A DNA stretch of 64,000 nucleotides from Orientallactaga sibirica (GCA_036365145.1 JAEOAD010000982.1:8334001-8398000); one strand, 5' to 3'. Numbered from the stretch's first letter, positions 10,489 through 19,955 are shown. Notes: a model not told the origin generated them from the letters alone. Made by a program: numbers and translations.

Positions 10489-11034
10489 TGAACATATTTT
10501 TAATAGGATTTTTCTATGTAACCAGACTTACCAGGCATTTGATGTGTCCTTGCCCAGCTTGAATTCAGAATCCTCCTTCTTGGGCATCCCAGATGCTGCA
10601 GTTATAGGTGTGGGAAAGCAGTGAGTCATTGTTTGTTTTTCTTCTTTTTTGTCTTCCTCTTTTTGTTCTCTCCTCTCCTGGTTTTCCTTCCCTTCCCCCA
10701 CCATGCCCTTTTACTTTTTTATTTTGAGACCAAGGAGCAGTAAACAATCCAGTTTGCTCTTCCAAGTCGCTGTGTTAGTAAGGTAGATGTTGAAATTGTA
10801 ACTGGCTTAAATATTTGGGATTTCAGGGTTGTGTCATTAAGCCTGGCCAAACACCCATTATTATATGGATTAATGTATGAATGTACAGTAATTTGATAAT
10901 GTTTCCATCCCATTATTCTCTTTTGTTCCCTTTCCCTGCCCCATCCTCTGAGGACCCTCTTCTTTCAAGGTAGTCCTTCCTCTTTTTGTTGTCTCATTCC
11001 TTTTGATCCTTCTCCATCTTCCATGGCAAATGTT
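10489..11034. other. Right end of U1, no gene
   Basis: The first 150 bases align with 25530-25660 of U2; the remainder includes pyrimidine-rich tracts. No coding frame is supported. Confidence 0.45.
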
Positions 11035-11550
11035 TGTAGCGCCCACGCTACCACCAAGACCCCGAGCTGGGCAAGGTGCCTAGGATTAAAGAGACACTCA
11101 CTGGGTCATTCGTGCTTCAAGAATGCCATTTGTTGCCGGGCGTGGTGGTGCACGCCTTTAATCCCAGCACTCGGGAGGCAGAGGTAGGAGGATCGCCGAG
11201 AGTTCGAGGCCACCCTGAGACTACATAGTTAATTCCAGGTCAGCCTGGACCAGAGTGAGACCCTACCTCGCAAAACCAAAAAAAAAAAAAAAAGAATGCC
11301 ATTTGTTGAAGTCAGAGAGGGAAATATATAGTCTTACAGCACTGTGAAAATGTACCAGGGTCAGAAGGTCACGTTCTCATATCCTGTTGTTTGTATCCTA
11401 TTGTTTACTGTTAGAAAGAGCTACCTGGGGCAAACGGAACTTGCAGTTAGGCCATAAAATGGGAGTGGAAGCAGGATGTTCTTAGGCAAACAATCCTTGG
11501 TCATGTCAATCAAGCAGGGCAGCCGACTCCCCAGGACGGTGTACCCCACA
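11035..11550 (-). repeat. ERV-A LTR (left, 3' end of left copy)
   Basis: On the minus strand it begins TGTGGGGTACACC and ends GCGCTACA (TG...CA). A B1 inserted at 11135-11293 makes it longer than the 343-bp right LTR. It differs from the right LTR at only a handful of positions, which suggests a fairly recent integration. Confidence 0.88.
11135..11293 (+). repeat. B1 SINE inside ERV-A LTR
   Basis: Full-length B1 with the target duplication AGAATGCCATTTGTTG on both sides. The host LTR sequence continues uninterrupted on either side, so it is younger than ERV-A. Confidence 0.96.
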
Positions 11551-11572
11551 GGTCCCCCTTCCTTAAATATAA
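11551..11572 (-). promoter_or_regulatory. ERV-A polypurine tract (left copy)
   Basis: Minus strand reads AAGGAAGGGGGACC directly before the LTR start TGTGGGG, the expected position of the plus-strand primer in a retrovirus. The middle copy at 15273-15290 is shortened to CCAAGGGGGACC. Confidence 0.75.
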
Positions 11573-11580
11573 ATGAACAT

Positions 11581-11696
11581 CTGTCTTAGGTTGCCTCGGA
11601 CGTCGCCATTTATCTTACCAGTCATGGAGAAGCCTGCCCAGGCCCCACAGACTCTCTGTCTTAGGTTGATAAACATCCCCCAGGTCTTACCCGTCA
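11581..11696 (-). promoter_or_regulatory. CTE-like RNA export element (ERV-A left)
   Basis: On the minus strand two half-units follow each other: TGACGGGTAAGA then CAACCTAAGACAG, and TGACTGGTAAGA then CAACCTAAGACAG. The paired order, spacing (half-units about 75 bases apart) and place between env and the polypurine tract match the constitutive transport element of type D simian retroviruses. That RNA hairpin, with two internal loops, binds NXF1/TAP to export unspliced RNA. Function is inferred; the motif pairs and position are visible. Confidence 0.72.
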
Positions 11697-11699
11697 CTG

Positions 11700-12760
11700 A
11701 TTACTCATTTATCTTGTAAGCTCAGCCATACTTGAGCAGTGGGGTTATCTGCTGCCAGAGATATCAGACCTGTTTGGTCTGAAATTGGCACTGGGCTTGA
11801 GTTTTTGCCATATGGCAGAGACAGACCAAGGACAAAGCCACACCACCCAGGGCGATTAGCCCTAGGGCCATAGACCCACTCCATCCCTAAAAGAGATGGC
11901 CTGCAAATTGCCAACATGCTCCCAGAGACTGGTGGTATAGAGGAGTACAGGTCACCATATGGGTTTCCCAAAGTAAATCTATTTGCTCTTGTAGTAGAGC
12001 TGTCTGTTGATTTAAATTTAGTATACCCAATTGTATGAGAGAATTTAAATGATTTTAAGTGTTGAGTGCAGAAGCTACTTCCCCTGAGAATAAGTCCACA
12101 GTGCTCGCTGTAACAGCAGATTGGGAAAGGGAAATGGCTATGCCAGCAACAGTAGCTGCAGCAGCTGCGGAGCCAATTGCAGCAACGATAGCTGCAGATA
12201 CGCCAGTCTCTTTTCTGATGAGTGAGAATCAGCTGCGTCTGTCCATCATGCTCCACTGGGAGGGAACAATGCCAGGAATCCGCACCACCAATGCCAGTTT
12301 TTCTTGGTCCCAGCAAGTCTTCAGGTGACAGTCCTGTGAAGAACAATTGAGGATATCTCCCGAGGGAGTTTCATTAGTTACAATAAAAAGAAAGGTAACA
12401 TCACACATGCAGCAGTCTCTGGCCAGGTCGAGGTGGACTGGGATACCCAGTGATATTACTATTACGATTAATGGGTCCCCAGATATGCTGTAAACCATAC
12501 ACAGAACAATTGGTGGAATTAGTGAAAAATCTGCAATTGACCATGGACTTAGCATAAGGCATCAGTAGAATCAAAGGAATTGGAAGAGTTAAGCTGAGAA
12601 TAGTTAAGCTTGAGAACAAAGCACATGAAATTTTTAAGGGAATAGATGCGAGTTAAATTGGCTTTCTCTGAATCAAGATGCATAGCAGGCATTCCTAAGC
12701 TTAAATTAGTACTCACAAACCTAGGCCAAACCTGGGCATTCCAGGCCACTGGCATCAGTA
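11700..12760 (-). pseudogene. ERV-A env remnant (left copy)
   Basis: Class II envelope remains, read right to left. An SU start at about 12750 overlaps the end of integrase, as in betaretroviruses. A shortened SU follows, with several N-glycosylation triplets around 12480-12640. Next come the SU-TM boundary region (about 12220-12420) and an alanine-rich hydrophobic fusion-peptide-like stretch (about 12080-12210) in a different frame from the flanking parts. The C-terminal part runs to about 11705. Frameshifts and a large SU deletion separate the pieces, so no Env product is possible. It is nearly identical to the right copy at 15420-16480. Confidence 0.78.
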
Positions 12761-13560
12761 TCGGCAGGTTCTTGACGAATACCCAATAGGTCCCCCGTTG
12801 ACTCTATGGCAGGGTCCGCAACAGCCCGAACACAACGCTCAGGAACCCAAATTGGATTTTCTCCATCCTGTGGAAAAACACAAACAGACCCTCGGGCCCA
12901 AATTAACACTGGATCTGGCCCTTTCCATTTGCCTGTAGAAAGATCTTTCCATTTAGCCAGAGGCTTAGCTTGCGTAGGTGCACGCCAATGACCATCAGCT
13001 GCTGAGCGGCCATGAGCATCCACCGTTAAAAAAATTTTAAATGTATAATGTTAAGGAGAGAAAGGAATGAGGCAAACCAAGGTGATCCCCTAGGTCCCCC
13101 CTTTTTACTTTAATTAAATAAGTTTTGAGGGTCCGATGAACCCATTCCACCATGGCTTGACCTTGAGGGTTATATGGGATGCCTGTTTTATGTGAAATAT
13201 CAAAATCAGTACAAAATTTTGAAAAGCCTGCACTGGTATAAGCTGGCCTATTGTCTGTCTTAATTTGTTTGGGCAGACCCATGTAAGAGAAGGCTTGCAA
13301 ACAGTCTTTTAAATCAATGACAAGCAGATTCCAATTTTTTTGGGATAGCCACAGGGGAGGGAAGGCCAGGCTGAGCAGCTCCCATTAACACCATAGTTTT
13401 ATTTACTTCTCTTAAATCCTGGAGCAGCCTCCATTTGCCTGATTTTTTCTTAATTACAAAAATAGGAGTATTCTAAGGCGAAGTAGAAGGGACAATATAT
13501 CCAGCCTGAAGTTTCTCCTGCACTAGTGCCTGGGCAGCCTCCAATTTGATAGTAGTAAGG
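12720..13560 (-). pseudogene. ERV-A pol remnant (left copy): RT fused to integrase
   Basis: Only two pol pieces remain. About 13310-13560 encodes the N-terminal part of reverse transcriptase (the PIFVIKK and GKW region, ending near LVIDLKDC). At that point the sequence jumps to the integrase core (MGLP, KTDN and the following region, about 13080-13300) and the integrase C-terminal domain (KWKGPDPV and [10 protein letters not shown], about 12790-12960). Most of RT, all of RNase H and half of integrase are therefore missing. Stops and frameshifts interrupt what is left. The deletion junction is the same in the right copy, so it predates their duplication. Confidence 0.8.
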
Positions 13561-14240
13561 TCCTGTTAGCATGTCCAAATTTCAAGTAACTGATCCAAAA
13601 ATCCAGCAGAAACCAGTTGGAGCGGGTAAAAGGCTTTGCTGTTTGTTTACAGAGCTCCTGGAATTCTCCACACAATAGGTAATTACCTCCAGACAATGTA
13701 GCAAGTTGGCATAGCTGTTGCCAGTCACTAGAGTGCAATTTAGAGCTCCAAAAGAGAGGAAAATAGAGAAGAGTAAAAGGAGCATGGGGCCCATATGCTG
13801 TCACAAAAACCTTTTAATTGCTTAATGTCCTTAAAATTTAGAGGGGTATGTTGTCTCTGTGCCTGTCCCTGTGCATTAGTAGTTTCTATAACAGGGAATG
13901 TTGCCATCCCTTCCTCAGGTCCTCTAAAGGGGTGGATGGCTGACAGGTAGAGAAATTAGAGTTATAAGCAGGAGGACATTCTGTGAGAGATGGCCAAGGT
14001 GGCGGTGTAGGCTCTCCACGGGAGTGAGCCTTTTAAGCCCTTTTTTTTTTTTAAGATTTTTATATCGTTTTCTAAATTTTTCTCTTCCTCAGAGTCCTCA
14101 TTGCTAGAAGAAAGTGAGGAATCAGAGGAGGACTTATCAATTCTGAAAAGATTTAATTGACTCCTGTTCTTGAGTTTCAGTGAAAAGCCGTTCTGCCTCG
14201 GCCAATTGTTCTTTTACCATCTTTATCACTAACGAATAGC
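13300..14240 (-). pseudogene. ERV-A gag remnant (left copy)
   Basis: Class II capsid is recognisable at 13560-13800 (YGPHAPFTL, then DWQQLC, then SGGNYLL). Upstream is an acidic, serine-rich segment (about 14050-14200). The capsid runs directly into reverse transcriptase sequence near 13560, so the C-terminal gag, protease and pol start are deleted. Compared with the right copy, several 10-40-bp blocks differ completely between stretches of identity, which looks like consensus error more than decay. Start and end are approximate. Confidence 0.7.
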
Positions 14241-14299
14241 CCTTAACCAGGTGCCACACAAAACAATGCAAGCTCAATCAGTCTCGGTACCTCCTCATG

Positions 14300-14720
14300 A
14301 AGGACCATTTGGAAATCAAGTTTTTACTTGTTCCCAGTCAGAAACATTAAGGCCCCATGAAATCAAAAATCAAGGGCTTGCCAGTTTGCAAAGTCTTAAT
14401 AAATTTGCTTTCTCTGATCAGGATGTATATGGAAATCAAGTTTCACTTACTCCCAATCCAAAACATTAAGGTCCCCTGAAACAAAAACCAAGGGCTTGCC
14501 ATTTGTAAAATCTTAATAAATTGATTTTTCTGATTACTTGTTCCCAATCCAAAACATTGGATAGAAAACAAAACCAAAGGGCTTGCCTTTGTAAAATCTT
14601 AATAAATTGGCTTTCTCTGGATCAGGAATTTCAAATCCTCCAAAATCAAGTTTTACTTGGGAAGATGATCCAAAACATTAATCAAGATGCAAAGTCTTAA
14701 TAAATTGTCTTGCTGTAATA
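14300..14720 (-). repeat. ERV-A leader tandem repeats (left copy)
   Basis: About 3.5 degenerate repeats of roughly 100-120 bp, marked by AAGGGCTTGCC, AAAATCTTAATAAATT and CCAATCCAAAACATT. They lie between the PBS and gag on the minus strand. The right copy (18003-18420) is cleaner. Confidence 0.75.
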
Positions 14721-14939
14721 TGTTTAATGCCCATTCTTGTTTCTTTAGCAATTTTGTTTTTTAGCAATTCAACTAACTAGCAATGAATAAGATGATTTAA
14801 TAGCAATGAATAAGAATATCTACCCATTTTCAATGATCCCTCTCTTACCTTTTCTAATGCTGGCAAGCCTTCAGGAGCGATCCTTCAGCAGTTTTCCTTT
14901 TTCCCATCTCGTTTTCCAACTTCCATTTTAAAAAATATC

Positions 14940-15272
14940 CACCAAGATATCAGAGCATTACAAAATTTAGGATTGAAGAGACACTCACTGGGTCATTCAT
15001 GCTTCAAGGATGCCATTTATTTTTGTCAGAGGGCGAAATATATAGTCTTACAACACTGTGAAAATGTACCAGGGTCAGAAGGTCATGTTCTCATATCCTG
15101 TTGTTTGTATCCTATTGTTTACTGTTAGAAAAGAGCTACCTGGGGCAAACGGAACTTGCAGTTAGGCCATAAAATGGGAGTGGAAGCAGGATGTTCTTAG
15201 GCAAACAATCCTTGGTCATGTCAATCAAGCAGGGCAGCCGACTCCCCAGGAAGGTGTACCCCACAGGTCCCC
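14940..15272 (-). repeat. ERV-A LTR (middle, shared)
   Basis: From about 15000 to 15272 it is almost identical to the right LTR. At 14890-14975 the U5 end, PBS and GC-rich part are replaced by A/T-rich sequence that keeps only scattered matches (CTTCCATTTT, CCACCAAGA), so no clean TG...CA end or PBS remains. Confidence 0.75.
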
Positions 15273-15294
15273 CTTGGTAAATATAAATGAACAT

Positions 15295-15410
15295 CTGTCT
15301 TAGGTTGCCTCGGACGTCGCCATTTATCTTACCAGTCATGGAGAAGCCTGCCCAGGCCCCACAGACTCTCTGTCTTAGGTTGATAAACATCCCCCAGGTC
15401 TTACCCGTCA
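15295..15410 (-). promoter_or_regulatory. CTE-like RNA export element (ERV-A right)
   Basis: Same double motif as at 11581-11696 (GACGGGTAAGA and CAACCTAAGACAG twice, minus strand), base for base in the motif parts, between env remnant and polypurine tract. Confidence 0.72.
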
Positions 15411-15419
15411 CTGATTACT

Positions 15420-16480
15420 CATTTATCTTGTAAGCTCAGCCATACTTGAGCAGTGGGGTTATCTGCTGCCAGAGATATCAGACCTGTTTGGTCTGAAATT
15501 GGCACTGGGCTTGAGTTTTTGCCATATGGCAGAGACAGACCAAGGACAAAGCCACACCACCCAGGGCGATTAGCCCTAGGGCCATTTAGACCCACTCCAT
15601 CCCTAAAAGAGATGGCCTGCAAATTGCCAACATGCTCCCAGAGACTGGTGGTATAGAGGAGTACAGGTCACCATATGGGTTTCCCAAAGTAAATCTATTT
15701 GCTCTTGTAGTAGAGCTGTCTGTTGATTTAAATTTAGTATACCCAATTGTATGAGAGAATTTAAATGATTTTAAGTGTTGAGTGCAGAAGCTACTTCCCC
15801 TGAGAATAAGTCCACAGTGCTCGCTGTAACAGCAGATTGGGAAAGGGAAATGGCTATGCCAGCAACAGTAGCTGCAGCAGCTGCGGAGCCAATTGCAGCA
15901 ACGATAGCTGCAGATACGCCAGTCTCTTTTCTGATGAGTGAGAATCAGCTGCGTCTGTCCATCATGCTCCACTGGGAGGGGAACAATGCCAGGAATTCGC
16001 ACCACCAATGCCAGTTTTTCTTGGTCCCAGCAAGTCTTCAGGTGACAGTCCTGTGAAGAACAATTGAGGATATCTCCCGAGGGAGTTTCATTAGTTACAA
16101 TAAAAAGAAAGGTAACATCACACATGCAGCAGTCTCTGGCCAGGTCGAGGTGGACTGGGATACCCAGTGATATTACTATTACGATTAATGGGTCCCCAGA
16201 TATGCTGTAAACCATACACAGAACAATTGGTGGAATTCGGTGAAAAATCTGCAATTGACCATGGACTTAGCATAAGGCATCCAGTAGAATCAAAGGAATT
16301 GGAAGAGTTAAGCTGAGAATAGTTAAGCTTGAGAACAAAGCACATGAAATTTTTAAGGGAATAGATGCGAGTTAAATTGGCTTTCTCTGAATCAAGATGC
16401 ATAGCAGGCATTCCTAAGCTTAAATTAGTACTCACAAACCTAGGCCAAACCTGGGCATTCCAGGCCACTGGCATCAGCAT
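15420..16480 (-). pseudogene. ERV-A env remnant (right copy)
   Basis: Same layout as the left copy. A frame open at 16118-16480 holds the SU start and its glycosylation triplets. A frame open at 15586-16254 covers the SU-TM boundary but then runs out of frame through the fusion-peptide-like region. The first codons overlap the integrase end. SU is far shorter than a complete retroviral SU. It differs from the left copy at only a few indels and substitutions. Confidence 0.78.
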
Positions 16481-17310
16481 CGGCAGGTTCTTTGCCGAAT
16501 ACCCAATAAGTCCCCGTTGACTCTATGGCAGGGTCCGCAACAGCCCGAACACAACGCTCAGGAACCCAAATTGGATTTTCTCCATCCTGTGGAAAAACAC
16601 AAACAGACCCTCGGGCCCAAATTAACACTGGATCTGGCCCTTTCCATTTGCCTGTAGAAAGATCTTTCCATTTAGCCAGAGGCTTAGCTTTATTGAGGTG
16701 CACGCCAATGACCATCAGCTGCTCCATTTGCCATGAGCATCCACCGTTAAAAAATTTTTTAAATGTATAATGTTAAGGAGAGAAAGGAATGAGGCAAACC
16801 AAGGTGATCCCCTAGGTCCCCCCTTTTTACTTTAATTAAATAAGTTTTGAGGGTCCGATGAACCCATTCCACCATGGCTTGACCTTGAGGGTTATATGGG
16901 ATGCCTGTTTTATGTGAAATATCAAAATCAGTACAAAATTTTGAAAAGCCTGCACTGGTATATGCTTCCCTATTGTCTGTCTTAATTTGTTTGGCAGACC
17001 CATGTAAGAGAAGGCTTGCAAACAGTCTTTTAAATCAATGACAAGCAGATTCCAATTTTTTTGGGATAGCCACAGGGCTGGAAGGCCAGGCTCCAAACAG
17101 CTCCCCCATTAACACCATAGTTTTATTTAGAATCTCTTAAATCCTGGAGCAGCCTCCATTTGCCTGATTTTTCTTAATTACAAAAATAGCAAGGTATTCT
17201 AAGGTGGAAGTAGAAGGGACAATATATCCAGCCTGAAGTTTCTCCTGCACTAGTGCCTGGGCAGCCTCCAATTTGATAGTAGTAAGGTCCTGTTAGCATG
17301 TCCAAATTTC
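16440..17310 (-). pseudogene. ERV-A pol remnant (right copy): RT fused to integrase
   Basis: The integrase C-terminal domain is open at 16440-16727. The integrase core fragment and the last RT codons are at 16836-17096, with the join at the same LVIDLKDC point as in the left copy. RT N-terminal codons continue to about 17310, where they meet capsid sequence. RNase H, the protease and the RT active site are absent, so no enzyme can be made. Confidence 0.8.
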
Positions 17311-18025
17311 TACCGGGAAATCCAGCAGCCGCATTACGTTTTGCTGTTTGTTTACAGAGCTCCTGGAATTCTCCTCGCCACAATAGGTAATTACCTCCAG
17401 ACAATGTAGCACGGCATAGCTGTTGCCAGTCACTAGGAGTGCAATTTAGAGCTCCAAAAGATTCAAAAATAGCCAGAGTAAAAGGAGCATGGGGCCCATA
17501 TGCTGTCACAGCCTCCTTTTAATTGCTTAATGTCCTTAAAATTTAGAGGGGTATGTTGTCTCTGTGCCTGTCCCTGTGCATTAGTAGTTTCTATAACAGG
17601 GAATGCCATCCCTTCCTCAGGTCCCTCTAAAGGGGTGGATGGCTGACAGGTAGAGAAATTAGAGTTATAAGCAGGAGGACATTCTGTGAGAGATGTGAGA
17701 GGTGGCGGTGTAGGCTGGTCCACGGGAGTGAGCCTTTTAATCTTTTTTTTTTTTTTTTTAAGATTTTTATATCGTTTTCTAAATTTTTCTCTTCCTCAGA
17801 GTCCTCATTGCTAGAAGAAAGTGAGGAATCAGAGGAGGACTTATCAGAATTCTGAAAAGATTTAATTGACTCCTGTTCTTGAGTTTCAGTGAAAAGCCGT
17901 TCTGCCTCGGCCAATTGTTCTTTTACCTTCTCTTTATCACTAACGAGAGCGTCCTTAACCAGGTGCCACAGCGAGAAGGTAGCTCTAGGAATGCTCTCGG
18001 GTACCTCCCTATGAAGGACCATTTG
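17174..18025 (-). pseudogene. ERV-A gag remnant (right copy)
   Basis: The frame at 17627-18022 contains a LWHLVKDALV segment and an acidic serine-rich stretch (SSSDSSLSSSNEDSEEE). The frame at 17463-17723 contains the late-domain motif PPAY (about residues 17-20) and the start of capsid (HTPLNFKDIKQLK). Capsid continues at 17340-17509 with SDWQQLC and SGGNYLL. Nucleocapsid is missing because capsid is joined to RT. Part of matrix also appears lost, as the distance from the PBS is filled with leader repeats. Confidence 0.78.
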
Positions 18026-18420
18026 GAAATCAAGTTTTTACTTGTTCCCAGTCAGAAACATTAAGGCCCCCCGAAATCAAAAATCAAGGGCTTGCCTTTT
18101 GCAAAGTCTTAATAAATTTGCTTTCTCTGGATCAGGATGTATAGCGAAATCAAGTTTCACTTACTCCCAATCCAAAACATTAAGGCCCCCTGAAACAAAA
18201 CCAAGGGCTTGCCTTTTGTAAAATCTTAATAAATTGATTTTCTCTGGATTACTTGTTCCCAATCCAAAACATTAAGGCCCCCCAAAACAAAACCAAGGGC
18301 TTGCCTTTTGTAAAATCTTAATAAATTGGCTTTCTCTCTGGATCAGGAATGCATAGCGAAATCAAGTTTTACTTGTTCCCGATCCAAAACATTAATCAAG
18401 ATGCAAAGTCTTAATAAATT
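18003..18420 (-). repeat. ERV-A leader tandem repeats (right copy)
   Basis: Three to four units each containing CCAATCCAAAACATTAAGGC, CCAAGGGCTTGCCTTTTG and AAAATCTTAATAAATTG. They lie in the 5' untranslated leader between PBS and gag. Confidence 0.8.
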
Positions 18421-18629
18421 GTCTTGCTGTAATATGTTTAATGCCCATTCCTTGTTTCTTTAGCAATTCCTTGTTTCCTTAGCAATTCAACTAACTAGCA
18501 ATGAATAAGATGATCTACTAGCAATGAATAAGAGCTAGCGGTACCCATTTTCAATACGCTCCTCTCTTACCTTTTCTACGGCTGGCCAGCCTTCAGGAGC
18601 GATCCTTCAGCAGTTTTCCTTCTTTCCCA

Positions 18630-18647
18630 ATCTCGGTGGGACCTCCA
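18630..18647 (-). promoter_or_regulatory. ERV-A primer binding site, tRNA-Gln type
   Basis: Minus strand TGGAGGTCCCACCGAGAT, two bases after the LTR end. It is complementary to the 3' end of a glutamine tRNA (…ATCTCGGTGGGACCTCCA), as I recall it. A Gln primer is unusual for a class II element, where Lys or Phe are common. Confidence 0.7.
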
Positions 18648-18649
18648 TT

Positions 18650-18992
18650 TGTAGCGCCCGCGCTACCACCAAGACCCCGAGCTGGGCGAGGTGCCGAGGA
18701 TTGAAGAGACACTCACTGGGTCATTCATGCTTCAAGGATGCCATTTATTGAAGTCAGAGGGCGAAATATATAGTCTTACAACACTGTGAAAATGTACCAG
18801 GGTCAGAAGGTCATGTTCTCATATCCTGTTGTTTGTATCCTATTGTTTACTGTTAGAAAAGAGCTACCTGGGGCAAACGGAACTTGCAGTTAGGCCATAA
18901 AATGGGAGTGGAAGCAGGATGTTCTTAGGAAACAATCCTTGGTCATGTCAATCAAGCAGGGCAGCCAACTCCCCAGGAAGGTGTACCCCACA
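18650..18992 (-). promoter_or_regulatory. ERV-A 5' LTR (right, intact)
   Basis: 343 bp, TG...CA on the minus strand (TGTGGGGTACACC to GGGCGCTACA). A TATATAT box lies at 18766-18772 and an AATAAA at 18744-18749, in the normal retroviral order. The first 20 bases after the R region are GC-rich. Confidence 0.88.
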
Positions 18993-19425
18993 CATGTTGA
19001 AATTGAAATGCTCAAAAGGGTGTTGGTTTCGTGTAGGAGTATTGGTAACTACTGTGACGTCATGAATGCATCAGTAGGTTCATGTTGGGAAGACTATACC
19101 ATAAAGAAGGGCATAGATATTGCCTTCACATAGCCATACTTATAGTGTGCACTTCCAAATTTGTCAAGATATTTTTTTGTTTTGTTCTTATCAGGAAAAG
19201 AAACAGAATGAACATAGGGAAAATAGTGCTTTGACTTTTCAAACTTTCATATCTCTACCCCTTGCTTTGGGCCAAATTCTGGAAAAAACTTGTGATATAT
19301 TATTCTAGCACGAAGATCTTGAGAAATTTGGTGTTTATCCTCTAAACTCATTTCTTTCTGTTGTATTTTGTCATTCCGGAGCTGTGCATACCACTTTGGC
19401 ATTGGGTAGCCGGGTTTTGCACTCT

Positions 19426-19618
19426 GCCAATAGGGGGCGATAGAGGACGCGTCTTCCTCCGAGTGTTCATTTCGGGTTCCTCCTTCACACCTGACTGAGT
19501 GGTGTGGTGGTTGGTTGTTGACGGTGTGGCGTTCTGGAATTTTCTTGGCATTGTGGTCTTTCTCCTTTGATCATGATTGAACAGTTTCATTTCATAGATT
19601 CCAGGTCTCATCATGGAG
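19426..19618 (+). other. Exon-like block of U2 with CTCF-like motif
   Basis: Opens with GCCAATAGGGGGCGA (19426-19440), close to the CTCF core. It has a relatively CpG-rich start (GACGCGTCTTCCTCCGAGTG) and ends ATGGAG followed by GTAGGT, a good 5' splice site (GT at 19619). This matches the structure of U3 and U5. It may be a first exon carrying its own start codon, or a non-coding first exon; no protein is recognisable and no acceptor is identified. Confidence 0.5.
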
Positions 19619-19815
19619 GTAGGTAGATTGTTTCTAGAATTTCCAGGCCTTCTCCTCAGAAGTCTGAGTCTAAGCATTGTGGGTTTGGTTGTTTTTCGGG
19701 AACTTTCTAGGTCTTTCGCTCCCCTCTCCCCCAGCCCTTGAATGGGGACCGCTTTCCCAGATAGCGATTTATTACAATTCTAAGGAGCTACCTATGCTTT
19801 TCTTAGTGTATAATT

Positions 19816-19955
19816 CATTTTTTTTCAAGGTAGGGTCTCACTCTGGTTCAGGCTGACCTGGAATTCACTATGTAGTCTCAGGTTGGCTTTTAACTCACGG
19901 CCATCCTCCTACCTCTGCCTCTGGGATTAAATGCATGTGCCACCATGCCCAGCTT
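19816..19955 (-). repeat. B1 SINE
   Basis: Antisense B1, CAAGGTAGGGTCTCACTC to CCACCATGCCCAGCTT, with a small deletion near 19918. Confidence 0.92.

Larger units (their letters stand above)
1430..10930 (+). repeat. Tandem duplication unit U1
   Basis: Non-SINE sequence here aligns by eye, in order, with U2, U3, U4 and U5. Landmarks are the ACCATTCTAAACCAGTCACC block (1736-1755, like 43973-43992), the exon-like block ending at 3609, the 4300-4535 block (like 21420-21690 and 28245-28540), the 4977-5280 block (like 22140-22500 and 28545-29160), and the 10138-10640 block (like 25405-25660). SINEs interrupt it many times. The left edge is where similarity to U5 begins; the right edge is uncertain and lies before ERV-A. 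Divergence looks considerable, so the duplication is old compared with ERV-A. Confidence 0.65.
11029..18998 (-). mobile_element. ERV-A: tandem class II provirus (LTR-int-LTR-int-LTR)
   Basis: Betaretrovirus-like (class II) endogenous retrovirus transcribed right to left. LTR copies lie at about 11035-11550, 14960-15272 and 18650-18992, enclosing two internal regions with the same order: leader repeats, partial gag, a fused piece of reverse transcriptase, a fused piece of integrase, shortened env, CTE-like element and polypurine tract. The outermost flanks AATGTT (11029-11034) and CATGTT (18993-18998) agree in 5 of 6 bases, fitting one integration with a 6-bp target duplication. Every coding region is broken by stops, frameshifts or deletions, so it is defective. 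A tandem array sharing a middle LTR can arise by unequal LTR-LTR recombination; misassembly is the alternative. Confidence 0.88.

Noticed and set aside
11035..15272. Left ERV-A half as a separate complete provirus
   Set aside because: The middle LTR lacks a clean end and the matching 6-bp flank is found only at 18993, so the two halves look like one tandem locus.
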